Below, piece by piece: positions 9,147 to 16,675 of a DNA stretch of 33,147 bases. The translations under genes were made by a program, and so were the position numbers. Below the pieces are notes generated by a model. The model was given only the letters and a program-made list of their open reading frames with translations. It made no database searches and was not told the DNA's origin. Source of the stretch: Gemmatimonadota bacterium (GTDB taxonomy: Bacteria > Gemmatimonadota > Gemmatimonadetes > Palauibacterales > Palauibacteraceae); the NCBI GenBank assembly GCA_022820995.1, contig JAJEEM010000003.1:1-33147 (forward strand), read 5' to 3'. The number at the start of each line of letters is the position of its first letter. Position 1 is the stretch's first letter.

Positions 9147-9181
9147 GAAGATATCCAATAATATTCAAATCAGATATCTTC
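9147..9181. promoter_or_regulatory. Perfect 9-bp inverted repeat upstream of vapBC, candidate autoregulatory operator
   Basis: GAAGATATC (9147-9155) and GATATCTTC (9173-9181) form exact inverted arms with 17 AT-rich bases between them. The repeat lies 24 bases before the vapB start in an otherwise GC-rich region. VapB/VapBC complexes usually repress their own promoter through such repeats. The binding role here is inferred. Confidence 0.6.
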
Positions 9182-9204
9182 GTGGCCGACCTTGGAGGTG
9201 TTGC

Positions 9205-9414
9205 GTGAGAAAAACCAGCGTGGAGATCGACGACAAACTGATCGAACAGGTGCGAGTTCTGCTGGGGACCTCCTCGATCAAGGAGACCATCGACTCGGCC
9301 TTGCGCGAAATCTTGCGTCGGGAGGCACGACGCCAGGAGATCGAGGCACTCGTGAACATGGATGGACTCGAACTTTCGGACGAGAACGTCATGGCCTCCG
9401 CCTGGCGCGCCTGA
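9205..9414 (+). CDS. vapB: VapB-family antitoxin
   Basis: 69 residues from a GTG at 9205 with a strong GGAGGTG ribosome site. The first half, RKTSVEIDDKLIEQVRVLLG, followed by TSSIKETIDSALREILRREAR, is the short ribbon-helix-helix type found in VapB antitoxins of the DUF2191 group. This part should dimerise and bind DNA. The C-terminal tail (about residues 46-69, with MDGLELSDEN) is the segment expected to wrap around and neutralise the toxin. The stop lies ten bases before the start of a PIN-domain gene, which is the normal order for a vapBC operon. The inverted repeat just upstream is the likely operator. Confidence 0.85.
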   Translation: MRKTSVEIDDKLIEQVRVLLGTSSIKETIDSALREILRREARRQEIEALVNMDGLELSDENVMASAWRA

Positions 9415-9424
9415 AGCCAGCGAC

Positions 9425-9841
9425 GTGGCGGACGTATCCTATCTGATCGACAAGAGCGCTCTCGCCCGAATGAGCCATCCGGTCGTACGGGGAATAATCG
9501 TACCGATCATGAAATCAGGCCGGGCTGCGACCTGCAGCATCATTGACCTCGAGGTGCTCTACTCGACCCGAAACCAGCAGGAGCACGCTCGAGCCCGCGC
9601 CCGTCGCGCGCTGGCCTATCGCCACGTGCCGCTCACGGAAGCGATCTTCCAGCGTGCGATCGCCGTCCAGGGACTTCTCTCCCGCCGCGCGCAGCACCGC
9701 GTGCCGATTCCGGATTTGATCATCGCAGCAGCGGCCGAAACCGCCAACATGACAGTTCTGCACTACGATTCGGATTTCGACACCATCGCGGCGACCACTG
9801 GGCAGCCCACGGAGTGGGTTGCCCCGAGGGGCTCCCTCTAA
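9425..9841 (+). CDS. vapC: VapC-type PIN-domain ribonuclease toxin
   Basis: 138 residues from a GTG at 9425, ten bases after the antitoxin stop. PIN-domain acidic residues are all present: D9 in SYLIDKSA, E43 in IIDLEVLYS, D97 in VPIPDLIIA and aspartates 115-119 in HYDSDFD. Together they should hold a divalent metal for RNA cleavage. VapC toxins usually cut tRNA or rRNA when the antitoxin is degraded. Length and motif spacing match intact members, so the toxin is predicted to be active. An in-frame ATG at 9362 lies inside vapB and would add a tail of no recognisable kind, so the GTG is preferred. It converges with a DCC-family gene after only 17 bases. Confidence 0.88.
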   Translation: MADVSYLIDKSALARMSHPVVRGIIVPIMKSGRAATCSIIDLEVLYSTRNQQEHARARARRALAYRHVPLTEAIFQRAIAVQGLLSRRAQHRVPIPDLIIAAAAETANMTVLHYDSDFDTIAATTGQPTEWVAPRGSL

Positions 9842-9858
9842 CTCTAAACCCAAGAAGC

Positions 9859-10347
9859 TCAGGGCATGCCGTGGAGTTCCTCCACGTCGATGAACCGCCA
9901 GGCTTCGTCGATTCGGGGCACGTCGCAGGCGGTTTCCTTGCCGAACCAGCGGTAGCGGTTCCGGGCTATGAAACGGTAAACGAGGTTGCGAAGCGGGGCG
10001 GGGATCACGAGAAGTGCCGCGACGAACGGCCAGGCGCGGCCGAGCCCCGCCAGTATGAGCAGCGCGGCGGTGCTGCTGCGGTAGACCTTTCCCCCCGCGA
10101 ACAGAACCAGCGACTGCGGCGGCTCCCCGGATTCGGGAGCGTCGACCCGCGCCGCCGCGAGGAACCGGCGCCCCACGTCGGACTGCAGAGAGGCGAAGCG
10201 GAACCGGCCCCGCCCGTCCCGGCGGATGATGAAGCGGACGGCGCCCGCACACAGGTTGCAGACGCCGTCGAAGAGGACGATCGGACCCTCCGGACCCGGG
10301 TCGTCGGTCCGGGGGCTCCGGTCGCCGGTTCCAGCCGCGTCGTTCAC
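9859..10347 (-). CDS. DCC-family (DUF393) thiol-disulfide oxidoreductase-like protein
   Basis: 162 residues. The family signature is FDGVCNLCAGAVRFI (about residues 25-39), where the two cysteines of CNLC form a thioredoxin-like CxxC, followed by the RFRFASLQS strand. An SSTAALLIL helix and a hydrophobic segment (AWPFVAALLVIPAPLRNLVYRFIA) complete the typical DCC layout. The name comes from the DxxCxxC motif; redox activity is predicted, and partners are unknown. The GTG start overlaps the stop of the upstream gene by four bases (GTGA), so the two are probably translationally coupled. An Asp- and Pro-rich N-terminal extension of about 20 residues precedes the domain. Confidence 0.85.
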   Translation of the reverse strand: MNDAAGTGDRSPRTDDPGPEGPIVLFDGVCNLCAGAVRFIIRRDGRGRFRFASLQSDVGRRFLAAARVDAPESGEPPQSLVLFAGGKVYRSSTAALLILAGLGRAWPFVAALLVIPAPLRNLVYRFIARNRYRWFGKETACDVPRIDEAWRFIDVEELHGMP

Positions 10348-12692
10348 GGCACGAGGCGGGGTCTCGCCATGTTCTTGAGCAGGAAGAGCCCGTCACCCGT
10401 CCCCGTCACCGCGATCGTTCCGCTCTCGAAGTAGGGGTAGTTGCTCCACGACGCGCCCCCCTGGTAGGGCGAGGTGTCGAAGAAGCCGATCTCGACCGGG
10501 TTCTCCGGGTCCGAGATGTCGAGGACGCGGAAGCCCGCGGAGTAGTTCGACTGGTACATGAGGTCGCCGACGATGTAGAGGTTGTGGTCGGTGGCCGTCG
10601 TCTCCGCGATGTACTCGGTCACGAGGATCGGATCGTCGAGGTCCGTCACATCCCACACCAGCGTGCGCGTCCCCTCCACGAGGCCCTGCGGCTCATCCCC
10701 CTCGTCGTTCATGTAGAAGTAGCGGTGGTCGTCGGTCAGCCAGCCCTGGTGCGCGTAGGCGACGTTCGGATAGTCGATCGTGGCGAGGCCGACCGGCGCG
10801 TCCTTGTCGCTCACGTCCGCGATGTTGAACGCCGTCTCGTTCGAACCCAGGCAGATCTCCTTGCCCGCGTGCTCGGTGTCGGGGCCGCGGTAGATGACGC
10901 ACTGCGCGTCGTGCACGTAGCCCGTGCCCCGGCGTCCCGTCCCCTCCTGCGCGAAGCAGCCGGCGAAGACGGGCCGGGCCGGCTCCGCGAGATCGATCAT
11001 GTGGAGGCCCCCGCCGCACGTCTCGCCCCCGCCGCTGTTCCCGACGGCATAGGCGAAGCCGGTCTCCTCGTTGATGACGATGTTGTGGGCCGAGTGAATC
11101 CCGTCGTAGAGGAACGTCTCCTCGAAGGTCACGGGTTCCGCCCCCACGTCGCGCAGCTGCCGCAGGTCGAACACCTGCACGCCGTGCTCGAGCGCCGCGT
11201 CCGCGACGATGTAGGCGTGGTCGCGGTAGACCTTGATGTCGCGCCAGATCATGTGCCGCGACCCCTCCGTGGCGGGCAGGTCGCCGAGGAAGCGCGGGTG
11301 GAAGGGGTCGCTGACGTCGACGAACGACGTGCCGTCCGTACGGCCGACGATCGCGATTTCGCGCCCCGTCTCCGGATCGGTCCAGCCCCAGATGTCGTTG
11401 ACGCGCGTGGCGCGGGTGCCGCCGAGATCCTTGATCGGCATGAAGGCGGTGATGTTCACGTCCCGGCACTCGAACACGTCCGCGTGCCCCTCGGCGCACT
11501 CGATCTCCTCGCCGGCGATGGCCGGGAAGCCGCGGTAGTCGTTGACGAGGGTGCCGCCCTCCTCCCAGGTGCCGGCGCCGGAGCGCTCGTAGACGACGGC
11601 GCCGCCCGCCCCGGAATCCATGCCGGTCGCGCCGACGACGAGGTGGTCGCCGGAGAGGTGGGCCGCGCCGGAGAAGCCGGAGCGCTCGCCCAGGGGAGAA
11701 CGAAGGAGGATGGACGCTTCGCTCCACTCCCCGGCCGCATCGCGCCGGTAGGCATACAGGGTGCCGGCGCCCATGCCGCTGCCCGAAGCCCCGATGAGGA
11801 TGTCGTTGCCGTCGAAGCCGAGGGAGGACCCGAACTGCGCGTTGGGCTCGGGCAGGAGCGGGCCGAGGCGCGCTTCCATCGCCCAGCCATCGGCCCCGCG
11901 AGAGAAGGCGAACACCGCCCCGCCGCTCTCCCTGAGCCTCGGAGCGCTCACGAGGGCGAAGCCGTCCCGAACGGCGAGCGAGGCGCCGTAGCCGCTGCGC
12001 TCCGGCAGCGACGGGGCTTCGAGCGTACCCTCGGCCATCCACGCCCCCGCACCGTCCCGCGCGAACGCGAACACGGCCGGCGGCGCGTCGCCCGCGTCCC
12101 GCGTGCCGACCAGCAGCGTCTCCCCGTCGAAGGCCAGCGCCGCGCCGAACCCCTCGGTCGCCACGTCCTCGCTCCGCCGCAACGCCATGCCCGCGGATGC
12201 GGCCCCATCGGGGCTCAGCGTATACGAGAACACCGCCCCCCGTCCGTCGTCCGCTCCGGGGGAGGACACGATCGCGGCGCCGTCGGTCAGGGCGATCGCG
12301 CTCCCGAACCCCGCCGCGCCCTCCGGTGCGTCGAGCCGGTCGACCTGCTCCCAGCCGCCCGCTCCGTCCGCGAGAAACACGTACACCGCGCCGGCCCCGT
12401 CCGCTTCGAGCGGCGCGCCCGCCCACAGCCAGTTCCCCCGCGTGGCGATCGCGCGGCCGAACCCATCCGGGACGCGCACCTCGTCGGAGACCGTGACCCG
12501 CCCCGTCTCGGCCCAGCCCGAGGCCGTGCGGCCGTAGATCCACACGATGCCGGACATCGTGCCGTTGCCCGTCTCGCCGACCAGCACCTGGTCGCCGTTC
12601 ACCGCCAGCGCACCGCCGAACTGCTGCGCGGCGGCGGCCGCGGGAAACGCCAGCACAACGCCCGCCGCAAAGAGAAGGATTCGCCGATTCAT
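10344..12692 (-). CDS. Secreted choice-of-anchor-B family protein with beta-propeller repeats
   Basis: 782 residues from the ATG at 12692, which has a GGAGGTAC ribosome site. A clear signal peptide ends in AAAAAQQ at about residue 24. Residues ~25-400 consist of FG-GAP-like repeats of the form GxxLAVxGDxxLVG followed by VYVFxxDGxGGW, about 55-60 residues apart, which predict a propeller. The second half (about 420-780) has LVIVD-like repeats (TSFVDVSDPFHPRFLGDL, HGVQVFDLRQLRDV, FNIADVSDKDAPVGLATI, FRVLDISDPENPVEIGFF), as in the choice-of-anchor-B family. Such proteins are exported and usually cell-surface attached; no enzymatic activity is evident. The frame remains open upstream of the ATG inside the preceding gene, but the signal peptide and ribosome site fix the start. 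It is 28 bases after parA and overlaps the DCC gene. Confidence 0.88.
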   Translation of the reverse strand: MNRRILLFAAGVVLAFPAAAAAQQFGGALAVNGDQVLVGETGNGTMSGIVWIYGRTASGWAETGRVTVSDEVRVPDGFGRAIATRGNWLWAGAPLEADGAGAVYVFLADGAGGWEQVDRLDAPEGAAGFGSAIALTDGAAIVSSPGADDGRGAVFSYTLSPDGAASAGMALRRSEDVATEGFGAALAFDGETLLVGTRDAGDAPPAVFAFARDGAGAWMAEGTLEAPSLPERSGYGASLAVRDGFALVSAPRLRESGGAVFAFSRGADGWAMEARLGPLLPEPNAQFGSSLGFDGNDILIGASGSGMGAGTLYAYRRDAAGEWSEASILLRSPLGERSGFSGAAHLSGDHLVVGATGMDSGAGGAVVYERSGAGTWEEGGTLVNDYRGFPAIAGEEIECAEGHADVFECRDVNITAFMPIKDLGGTRATRVNDIWGWTDPETGREIAIVGRTDGTSFVDVSDPFHPRFLGDLPATEGSRHMIWRDIKVYRDHAYIVADAALEHGVQVFDLRQLRDVGAEPVTFEETFLYDGIHSAHNIVINEETGFAYAVGNSGGGETCGGGLHMIDLAEPARPVFAGCFAQEGTGRRGTGYVHDAQCVIYRGPDTEHAGKEICLGSNETAFNIADVSDKDAPVGLATIDYPNVAYAHQGWLTDDHRYFYMNDEGDEPQGLVEGTRTLVWDVTDLDDPILVTEYIAETTATDHNLYIVGDLMYQSNYSAGFRVLDISDPENPVEIGFFDTSPYQGGASWSNYPYFESGTIAVTGTGDGLFLLKNMARPRLVP

Positions 12693-12720
12693 GATGTACC
12701 TCCGCTGAGGTTCCGTTCGA

Positions 12721-13716
12721 TCAGGACTCCACGCGCCGCAGGATCTCCCCGGCGAGTTGCTTGAAGTCGTCGTAGGCCTCGTTCGCCGCCACCGCATGGC
12801 TCCCGATGGCGCCGTCGGCGGGCGCCAGGGCGAAGATCGGTTTGCGCGCTTCCTGCGCGAGTGGAACGAGGCTCCTGTAGTGCTTGACGGTGGCAATGCA
12901 GTTCGGGTCCGGCGCGGTCTCCTGCGGCGCCCTCACCGGTTCCAGATCCAGCACGCTGCGAGCGTATTCGGCGGGCATGCGTCGGGCCCAGCGGTCATAG
13001 GCCTTCACGGGTCGCTTGAGCCGTACGCCGTGCTGCTGGATCACGTATCCCACCGGATCCATGTCGCCCCGGGGCAAGTCGAATCTCGGTGGGTCCCAGT
13101 TCCGCCGCCGCGTCCGCCAGTCACCCCTCCAGCGACGCAGCGTCGGTCCGAGGTTTCTCAGCCCCTGCCGCGAGAACAGATCCGCTCCCAGGGGAACGAC
13201 GACGAAGTCCGTGGCGATCAGGGCCGACCGGTTGATCGCCCCCAGGCTCGGTCCGACATCGATGAGGACGATGTCCGCCGCACACCGCCGGGCGCCCTCC
13301 CCGAGCACCAGCCAGAAGGCCGTCACGACTCGGAAGGCGCGATACAGGTTCTCGCTGCCGAGACAGCGAGGCCACTCGGTGGCGAGGAGATCCTCGAAAC
13401 CCGATAGCGCGAGATCGCCCGGTATCAGATGCAGCCCGTCGGCGACCCGCCGCAGCCTGGGATTCCCGATGTCGCCTACTTCGGCGAGCGGAGAAATACA
13501 TTGGGCGATCGTAGCCGCGTTCTCATCCGGTTGTTCCCAGAGTTCCTCCACGGCTTTTTCCGGCAGGAAAGCCGCAGTGAGGTTCGCCTGCGGGTCCAGG
13601 TCGACGGCGAGTACGGAACGGTCCAACTCGGACAGCATCCAGGCCAGATGGTAGACGAGGGAGGTCTTCCCGACCCCTCCCTTGTTGTTGAAGAAGGCCA
13701 GCACCGGCGCCGTCAT
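12721..13716 (-). CDS. ParA/MinD-type P-loop ATPase
   Basis: 331 residues. The deviant Walker A motif KGGVGKT (residues 12-18), with its signature lysine K12, the switch region DLDPQANLTAAF, and Walker B ADIVLIDVGPSLGAIN place this in the ParA/Soj group. These dimerise on ATP and bind DNA nonspecifically to position cargo. There is no N-terminal helix-turn-helix, and no ParB or parS-like repeat is visible nearby, so it is an orphan ParA rather than a standard partition system. It is longer than minimal ParA proteins because of a basic insert (about residues 190-235, rich in Arg and Trp). The ATG overlaps the stop of the upstream AlbA_2-like gene as ATGA, indicating tight coupling. A joint function, possibly regulatory or defensive, is an inference. 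Confidence 0.88.
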   Translation of the reverse strand: MTAPVLAFFNNKGGVGKTSLVYHLAWMLSELDRSVLAVDLDPQANLTAAFLPEKAVEELWEQPDENAATIAQCISPLAEVGDIGNPRLRRVADGLHLIPGDLALSGFEDLLATEWPRCLGSENLYRAFRVVTAFWLVLGEGARRCAADIVLIDVGPSLGAINRSALIATDFVVVPLGADLFSRQGLRNLGPTLRRWRGDWRTRRRNWDPPRFDLPRGDMDPVGYVIQQHGVRLKRPVKAYDRWARRMPAEYARSVLDLEPVRAPQETAPDPNCIATVKHYRSLVPLAQEARKPIFALAPADGAIGSHAVAANEAYDDFKQLAGEILRRVES

Positions 13717-14660
13717 GGCCGAGCCGCCACGGTGCAGTTCACCCAGTTCCCGTTCACGCGGAACGCCGGTTCCGGCTGTCCGTTGTCGAGGAGCGCGCCG
13801 CGCGCGATCGGAATCCCGACGCCGTAGCGTTGAACGAGGCCCAGCGCCCGCATCGCCTCCGCCAGATTCGGGTTGCGGTACGAGACGACGCCCGGCTGCC
13901 CGAAGTTCTCCGCCGTGACCCCGCCGTGCGGGCCGCCGGGACTGTTGATCTCGATTCGGTCGTCGAACCAGTAGACATGCACGGGCGCGTTCGTCCCCTC
14001 GTACGTCCGGTGCATCACGGCGTTGCGCGAGAGCTGTTGCAGGGCCGGCAGGGGATATGTGGACCGGCGCCGCTCCGTGGGGCCGGAAGTCACGTCCACC
14101 GCCGTGCGATTGTGCGCCGACAGCTTCTCATCCAGGCGGCGCAGCACGTTCACGATGGGTCCGTCGCATCGGGCTTCATCGGAGATTTCGTCGGCCAGAG
14201 TCGTTCCGGCGATGCGCAGGAACTGCACGTACGCGCCCGGAACGAAATCCTGCGGGCGCGCCCCGAGCACGAGCATGCCGGTCACGGTCGGTATCGGCTC
14301 CTCGGCCGTAGCGACCATTTTGGTCGCCGCCAAACGTTCCGTAAGGCTGCGGTCGTTGCTCTCGAGGACGGCGCGGTCCACCGCCCGGGGGAGATATTCC
14401 TCCTCGAAGCGCCGGACGTCCAGATGGCCCACCTCGGCCGTGACCAGAGGCTGTGCGTCGAAGGGAGCATCGCCGTGCCGTCGCCTCTCGTTCAGGACAC
14501 CCGGCCGCTGGTGGCCCGGGAGATCGTTGGCGAACGCGCACACGGCCTGCCGGATCTTGCCGCGGGCGTCGCCCTTCAGCGATTCCTTGCGCTCCGCGAG
14601 GTCCGACTCGATGTTCGCCAGCACGGCCTCGAGTTCGTCGTTCGAATAGCGTCGGCTCAT
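13713..14660 (-). CDS. AlbA_2/ATP-binding transcriptional-regulator-like protein, with part of the AlbA_2 core missing
   Basis: 315 residues if the ATG at 14660 is used; an in-frame ATG at 14699 would add 13 Pro/Asp-rich residues. The N-terminus (SNDELEAVLANIESDLAERKES followed by KIRQAVCAFANDLPGH) is the front of a Schlafen AlbA_2 domain. The C-terminal half (YPLPALQQLSRNAVMHRTYEG, FDDRIEINSPGG, NPNLAEAMRALGLVQRYGVGI) is the GHKL-like ATP-binding part of the same family. The sequence jumps from GHQRPGV straight to LNERRRHGDAPFD. In homologues as I remember them, about 60-70 residues of AlbA_2 sheet lie between these two blocks. The frame is kept, so this is an in-frame loss or a natural short form. 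It is coupled to parA by an ATGA overlap. Confidence 0.78.
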   Translation of the reverse strand: MSRRYSNDELEAVLANIESDLAERKESLKGDARGKIRQAVCAFANDLPGHQRPGVLNERRRHGDAPFDAQPLVTAEVGHLDVRRFEEEYLPRAVDRAVLESNDRSLTERLAATKMVATAEEPIPTVTGMLVLGARPQDFVPGAYVQFLRIAGTTLADEISDEARCDGPIVNVLRRLDEKLSAHNRTAVDVTSGPTERRRSTYPLPALQQLSRNAVMHRTYEGTNAPVHVYWFDDRIEINSPGGPHGGVTAENFGQPGVVSYRNPNLAEAMRALGLVQRYGVGIPIARGALLDNGQPEPAFRVNGNWVNCTVAARP

Positions 14661-14759
14661 CGCGTACACGGGTGGAGGGTCAGGAGCGTCCATCGGCATC
14701 CACCGTCCATCTTACATGCGGTTTCCCGCTTGACGCGAGTTCTCTTCCCAATCCTCGAC

Positions 14760-14815
14760 CATGCCGGCCCCGGCATGTCGTTCCTGCTGGGATGGCATGC
14801 CCGACGCCGGTATGC
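14760..14815. repeat. Two short inverted repeats in the gap between the AlbA_2-like and propeller genes
   Basis: CATGCCGG (14760-14767) and CCGGCATG (14770-14777) are perfect 8-bp arms. A second, imperfect pair runs from GCATGCC (14795) to GGTATGC (14815). They lie between the stop of the propeller gene (14855) and the start of the AlbA_2-like gene on the same strand. No T-run follows on the minus strand, so a terminator role is only possible. The rest of this ~190-base gap shows nothing recognisable. Confidence 0.35.
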
Positions 14816-14854
14816 TCAAGTCGGTTGCCGAAGAGTTCGGCGGATGGAGTGGGG

Positions 14855-16069
14855 CTAGAAGGTGCAGGGAGCGGAGGCGACCGGACCCCCGTCGTCCCGA
14901 ACCAACCGCAGGCGGACGACGTATTCCACGTCCAGTTCGTCCCGCACCACGCCGAGGAGGCGCGCGGTACCGAGCGCCAGCCAAGGTTCGTGATCGGCCA
15001 GGCTCACGGGTGCCGACCCCAGGTGGCGGCCGCACTCGTTGAACACATCAACGAGTGGGAGATCCGAACCGGATGCGGTTCTCCGCACCCAGAGCCAGCC
15101 CTCCCGGTCCACCCTTAGGTCTGCAATCAACGGTTTGTGCGTGGGAAGTTCCGCCGGTGACCAGGGTGAATCCTCGGCGGCGCGCTCGCGCTCCGCACTC
15201 CGGATGGGCTCGGGCCGCAGCGGGAGTTCGACCGTCCGCACGGTGTCGCCCGCCAGCGTCACACGGTGTATGCGATAAGCTCCGCTACGCACGACCCACA
15301 GGTCACCCCCCGGATCCACGTCCCAGATCACCGCGCTTCTCATGGGAACGTCGTGCATCTCGCGAAGCTCGGCGCGTCCGCGCCGAAATACCCGCGCGCG
15401 GACCTCTGCGGACTCGAGGGGGAGCCGTTCCCCTACCCGGGTCAGTGAAACGTCCGCTGACACGCGATAGGCCTCGATCCACCTGTGTTCGGCCTCGCCA
15501 GTGAGGTCCAACGCCTCCCGATACATGAATCCGAGGGTGTCCAAGCGAGCGGGCCACCTAGAAAAACTGAGATCTAGCGACGTTCTCTCAAGGATGCCGG
15601 ACGAATCCAAGACCATCAAGGCGGGAGAATCTCCAATCCAGAGCCGATCGGGGGGCTGCCACAGCAGGTCCACCGCGCCCAACCGGAACCTCAGTTCGTC
15701 CGGCCCCTGGCCATGCCTGAGGACCATGCGCCGAAACACTCCGTCGGGCGAGAACTCGCTGATCTCCCTCGTGATGAAATCCGCCACAAAAACCGTACCG
15801 TCGCCGCGCGTTGCCAGAGATCCCACATTGCCGAATACGTTGGATTCCTCTCCCAGCGCCACGCCGAGTCGCAACTCCTCCGCGAAGCTCAGGTTCGCGA
15901 CATCCGGGGGGACCGAGTTGGCGACAATGACGCGCCCGGTCTCGAGTGTATCCACGCGGGTGCCGTCAACCGACCGGGCGGTGGAGGAACACCCGGTGGC
16001 GACGGCCACCAAAATGATCGCGGCAGGGTGCCGCCCGATGACTACCGAGTCGGCGGATTGCGCTCGCAC
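14855..16069 (-). CDS. 6-bladed beta-propeller lipoprotein
   Basis: 404 residues if the GTG at 16069 is used; it is the only start that leaves a full signal (GRHPAAIILVAVATGC, lipid cysteine near residue 27) without a long basic extension. Propeller strands follow the pattern of NHL-like 6-bladed proteins: NVGSLATRGDGTVFVADFIT then REISEFSPDGVFRRMV, DRLWIGDSPALMVLDSSG, VIWDVDPGGDLWVVRSGAYR and LIADLRVDREGWLWVRRTAS. Proteins of this kind are very numerous in Gemmatimonadota and Bacteroidota and are thought to act at the outer envelope; no catalytic residues are apparent. The start overlaps the end of the upstream PDZ gene by 28 bases, so co-transcription is likely. The C-terminus contains a single late cysteine. 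Confidence 0.78.
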   Translation of the reverse strand: MRAQSADSVVIGRHPAAIILVAVATGCSSTARSVDGTRVDTLETGRVIVANSVPPDVANLSFAEELRLGVALGEESNVFGNVGSLATRGDGTVFVADFITREISEFSPDGVFRRMVLRHGQGPDELRFRLGAVDLLWQPPDRLWIGDSPALMVLDSSGILERTSLDLSFSRWPARLDTLGFMYREALDLTGEAEHRWIEAYRVSADVSLTRVGERLPLESAEVRARVFRRGRAELREMHDVPMRSAVIWDVDPGGDLWVVRSGAYRIHRVTLAGDTVRTVELPLRPEPIRSAERERAAEDSPWSPAELPTHKPLIADLRVDREGWLWVRRTASGSDLPLVDVFNECGRHLGSAPVSLADHEPWLALGTARLLGVVRDELDVEYVVRLRLVRDDGGPVASAPCTF

Positions 16070-16449
16070 GTCTCGGCTCGGTCGCCGTACGCGATCGCCA
16101 CAACCGCTATTTCCATCAACTCCCCATCCCGCCGAATCCCCAGTTCCCTCACGGTCCCCGGCTTCGATGTCTCTCCCCAAGGCATGGGGCGCTGTCTGGA
16201 GTCCTCACCGTTGATGCGGATTAGGAGATCCCCGTCCCGAAGACCCGCCGTCTCCGCGGGGGAACAGGCTTCAACCCCGGAGATGGCTGGCCACGGTCGC
16301 TCTTCGAGCGGCGGTACTACCCGCCTGCCCTGAACGATAGGCACTCCGTCAGGGTATGGGATGACTTCGAAACCGTACCACGCCTCCCATGGTTCAAACC
16401 GCTGCTTTCCTACTGTCATCTGACCCGCGACCGAATCGGCCAGACACAA
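16042..16449 (-). CDS. Small exported PDZ-domain protein, start uncertain
   Basis: About 135 residues from a TTG at 16449. The PDZ core is visible: PAISGVEACSPAETAGLRDGDLLIRINGED, with the usual small-residue turn and the RDGD-hhxhNG strand, followed by VRELGIRRDGELMEIAVVAI. The reading frame continues upstream and encodes a convincing hydrophobic signal (RGWSFWLTVAAALCL then ADSVAGQ) before reaching a TAA at about 16507. No ATG, GTG or TTG lies in that upstream stretch, so the true start codon appears lost or altered; an ATG at 16419 would give a version without any signal. The stop overlaps the propeller gene. PDZ domains bind C-terminal peptides, often in envelope proteases; here there is no protease domain. 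Confidence 0.6.
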   Translation of the reverse strand: MCLADSVAGQMTVGKQRFEPWEAWYGFEVIPYPDGVPIVQGRRVVPPLEERPWPAISGVEACSPAETAGLRDGDLLIRINGEDSRQRPMPWGETSKPGTVRELGIRRDGELMEIAVVAIAYGDRAETCERNPPTR

Positions 16450-16491
16450 GGCGGCTGCGACCGTCAGCCAAAACGACCAACCGCGCGGGCA

Positions 16492-16522
16492 ATCTAACTT
16501 GCTATATTACAGTAAGTTAGAT
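16492..16522. repeat. Perfect 9-bp inverted repeat with AT-rich centre
   Basis: ATCTAACTT (16492-16500) and AAGTTAGAT (16514-16522) are exact inverted arms around 13 bases that include TATATTAC. It lies just upstream of the PDZ reading frame, near the left edge of the mobile island. It could be an operator over a promoter or part of a recombination site. The gap 16450-16675 holds nothing else I can identify. Confidence 0.45.
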
Positions 16523-16675
16523 GCCTATCAGGGTTCCATGGCCTACCATTCCTTCCGCCGAAACGGAGTGGATGTCGCGGGCACTCTCTGACCCCGAATG
16601 GACGTAACTGTCGGTCAGGCCGTGGGGAGAAGCGGGGAATGGCTTCCTAATCCCCACCCCCACCGCTTCAGCCGT

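Noticed and set aside
16538..16591. Short plus-strand frame (MAYHSFRRNGVDV...) near the island edge as a truncated gene
   Set aside because: Only 17 codons with no family resemblance and no clear ribosome site. It could be a gene remnant but cannot be supported.
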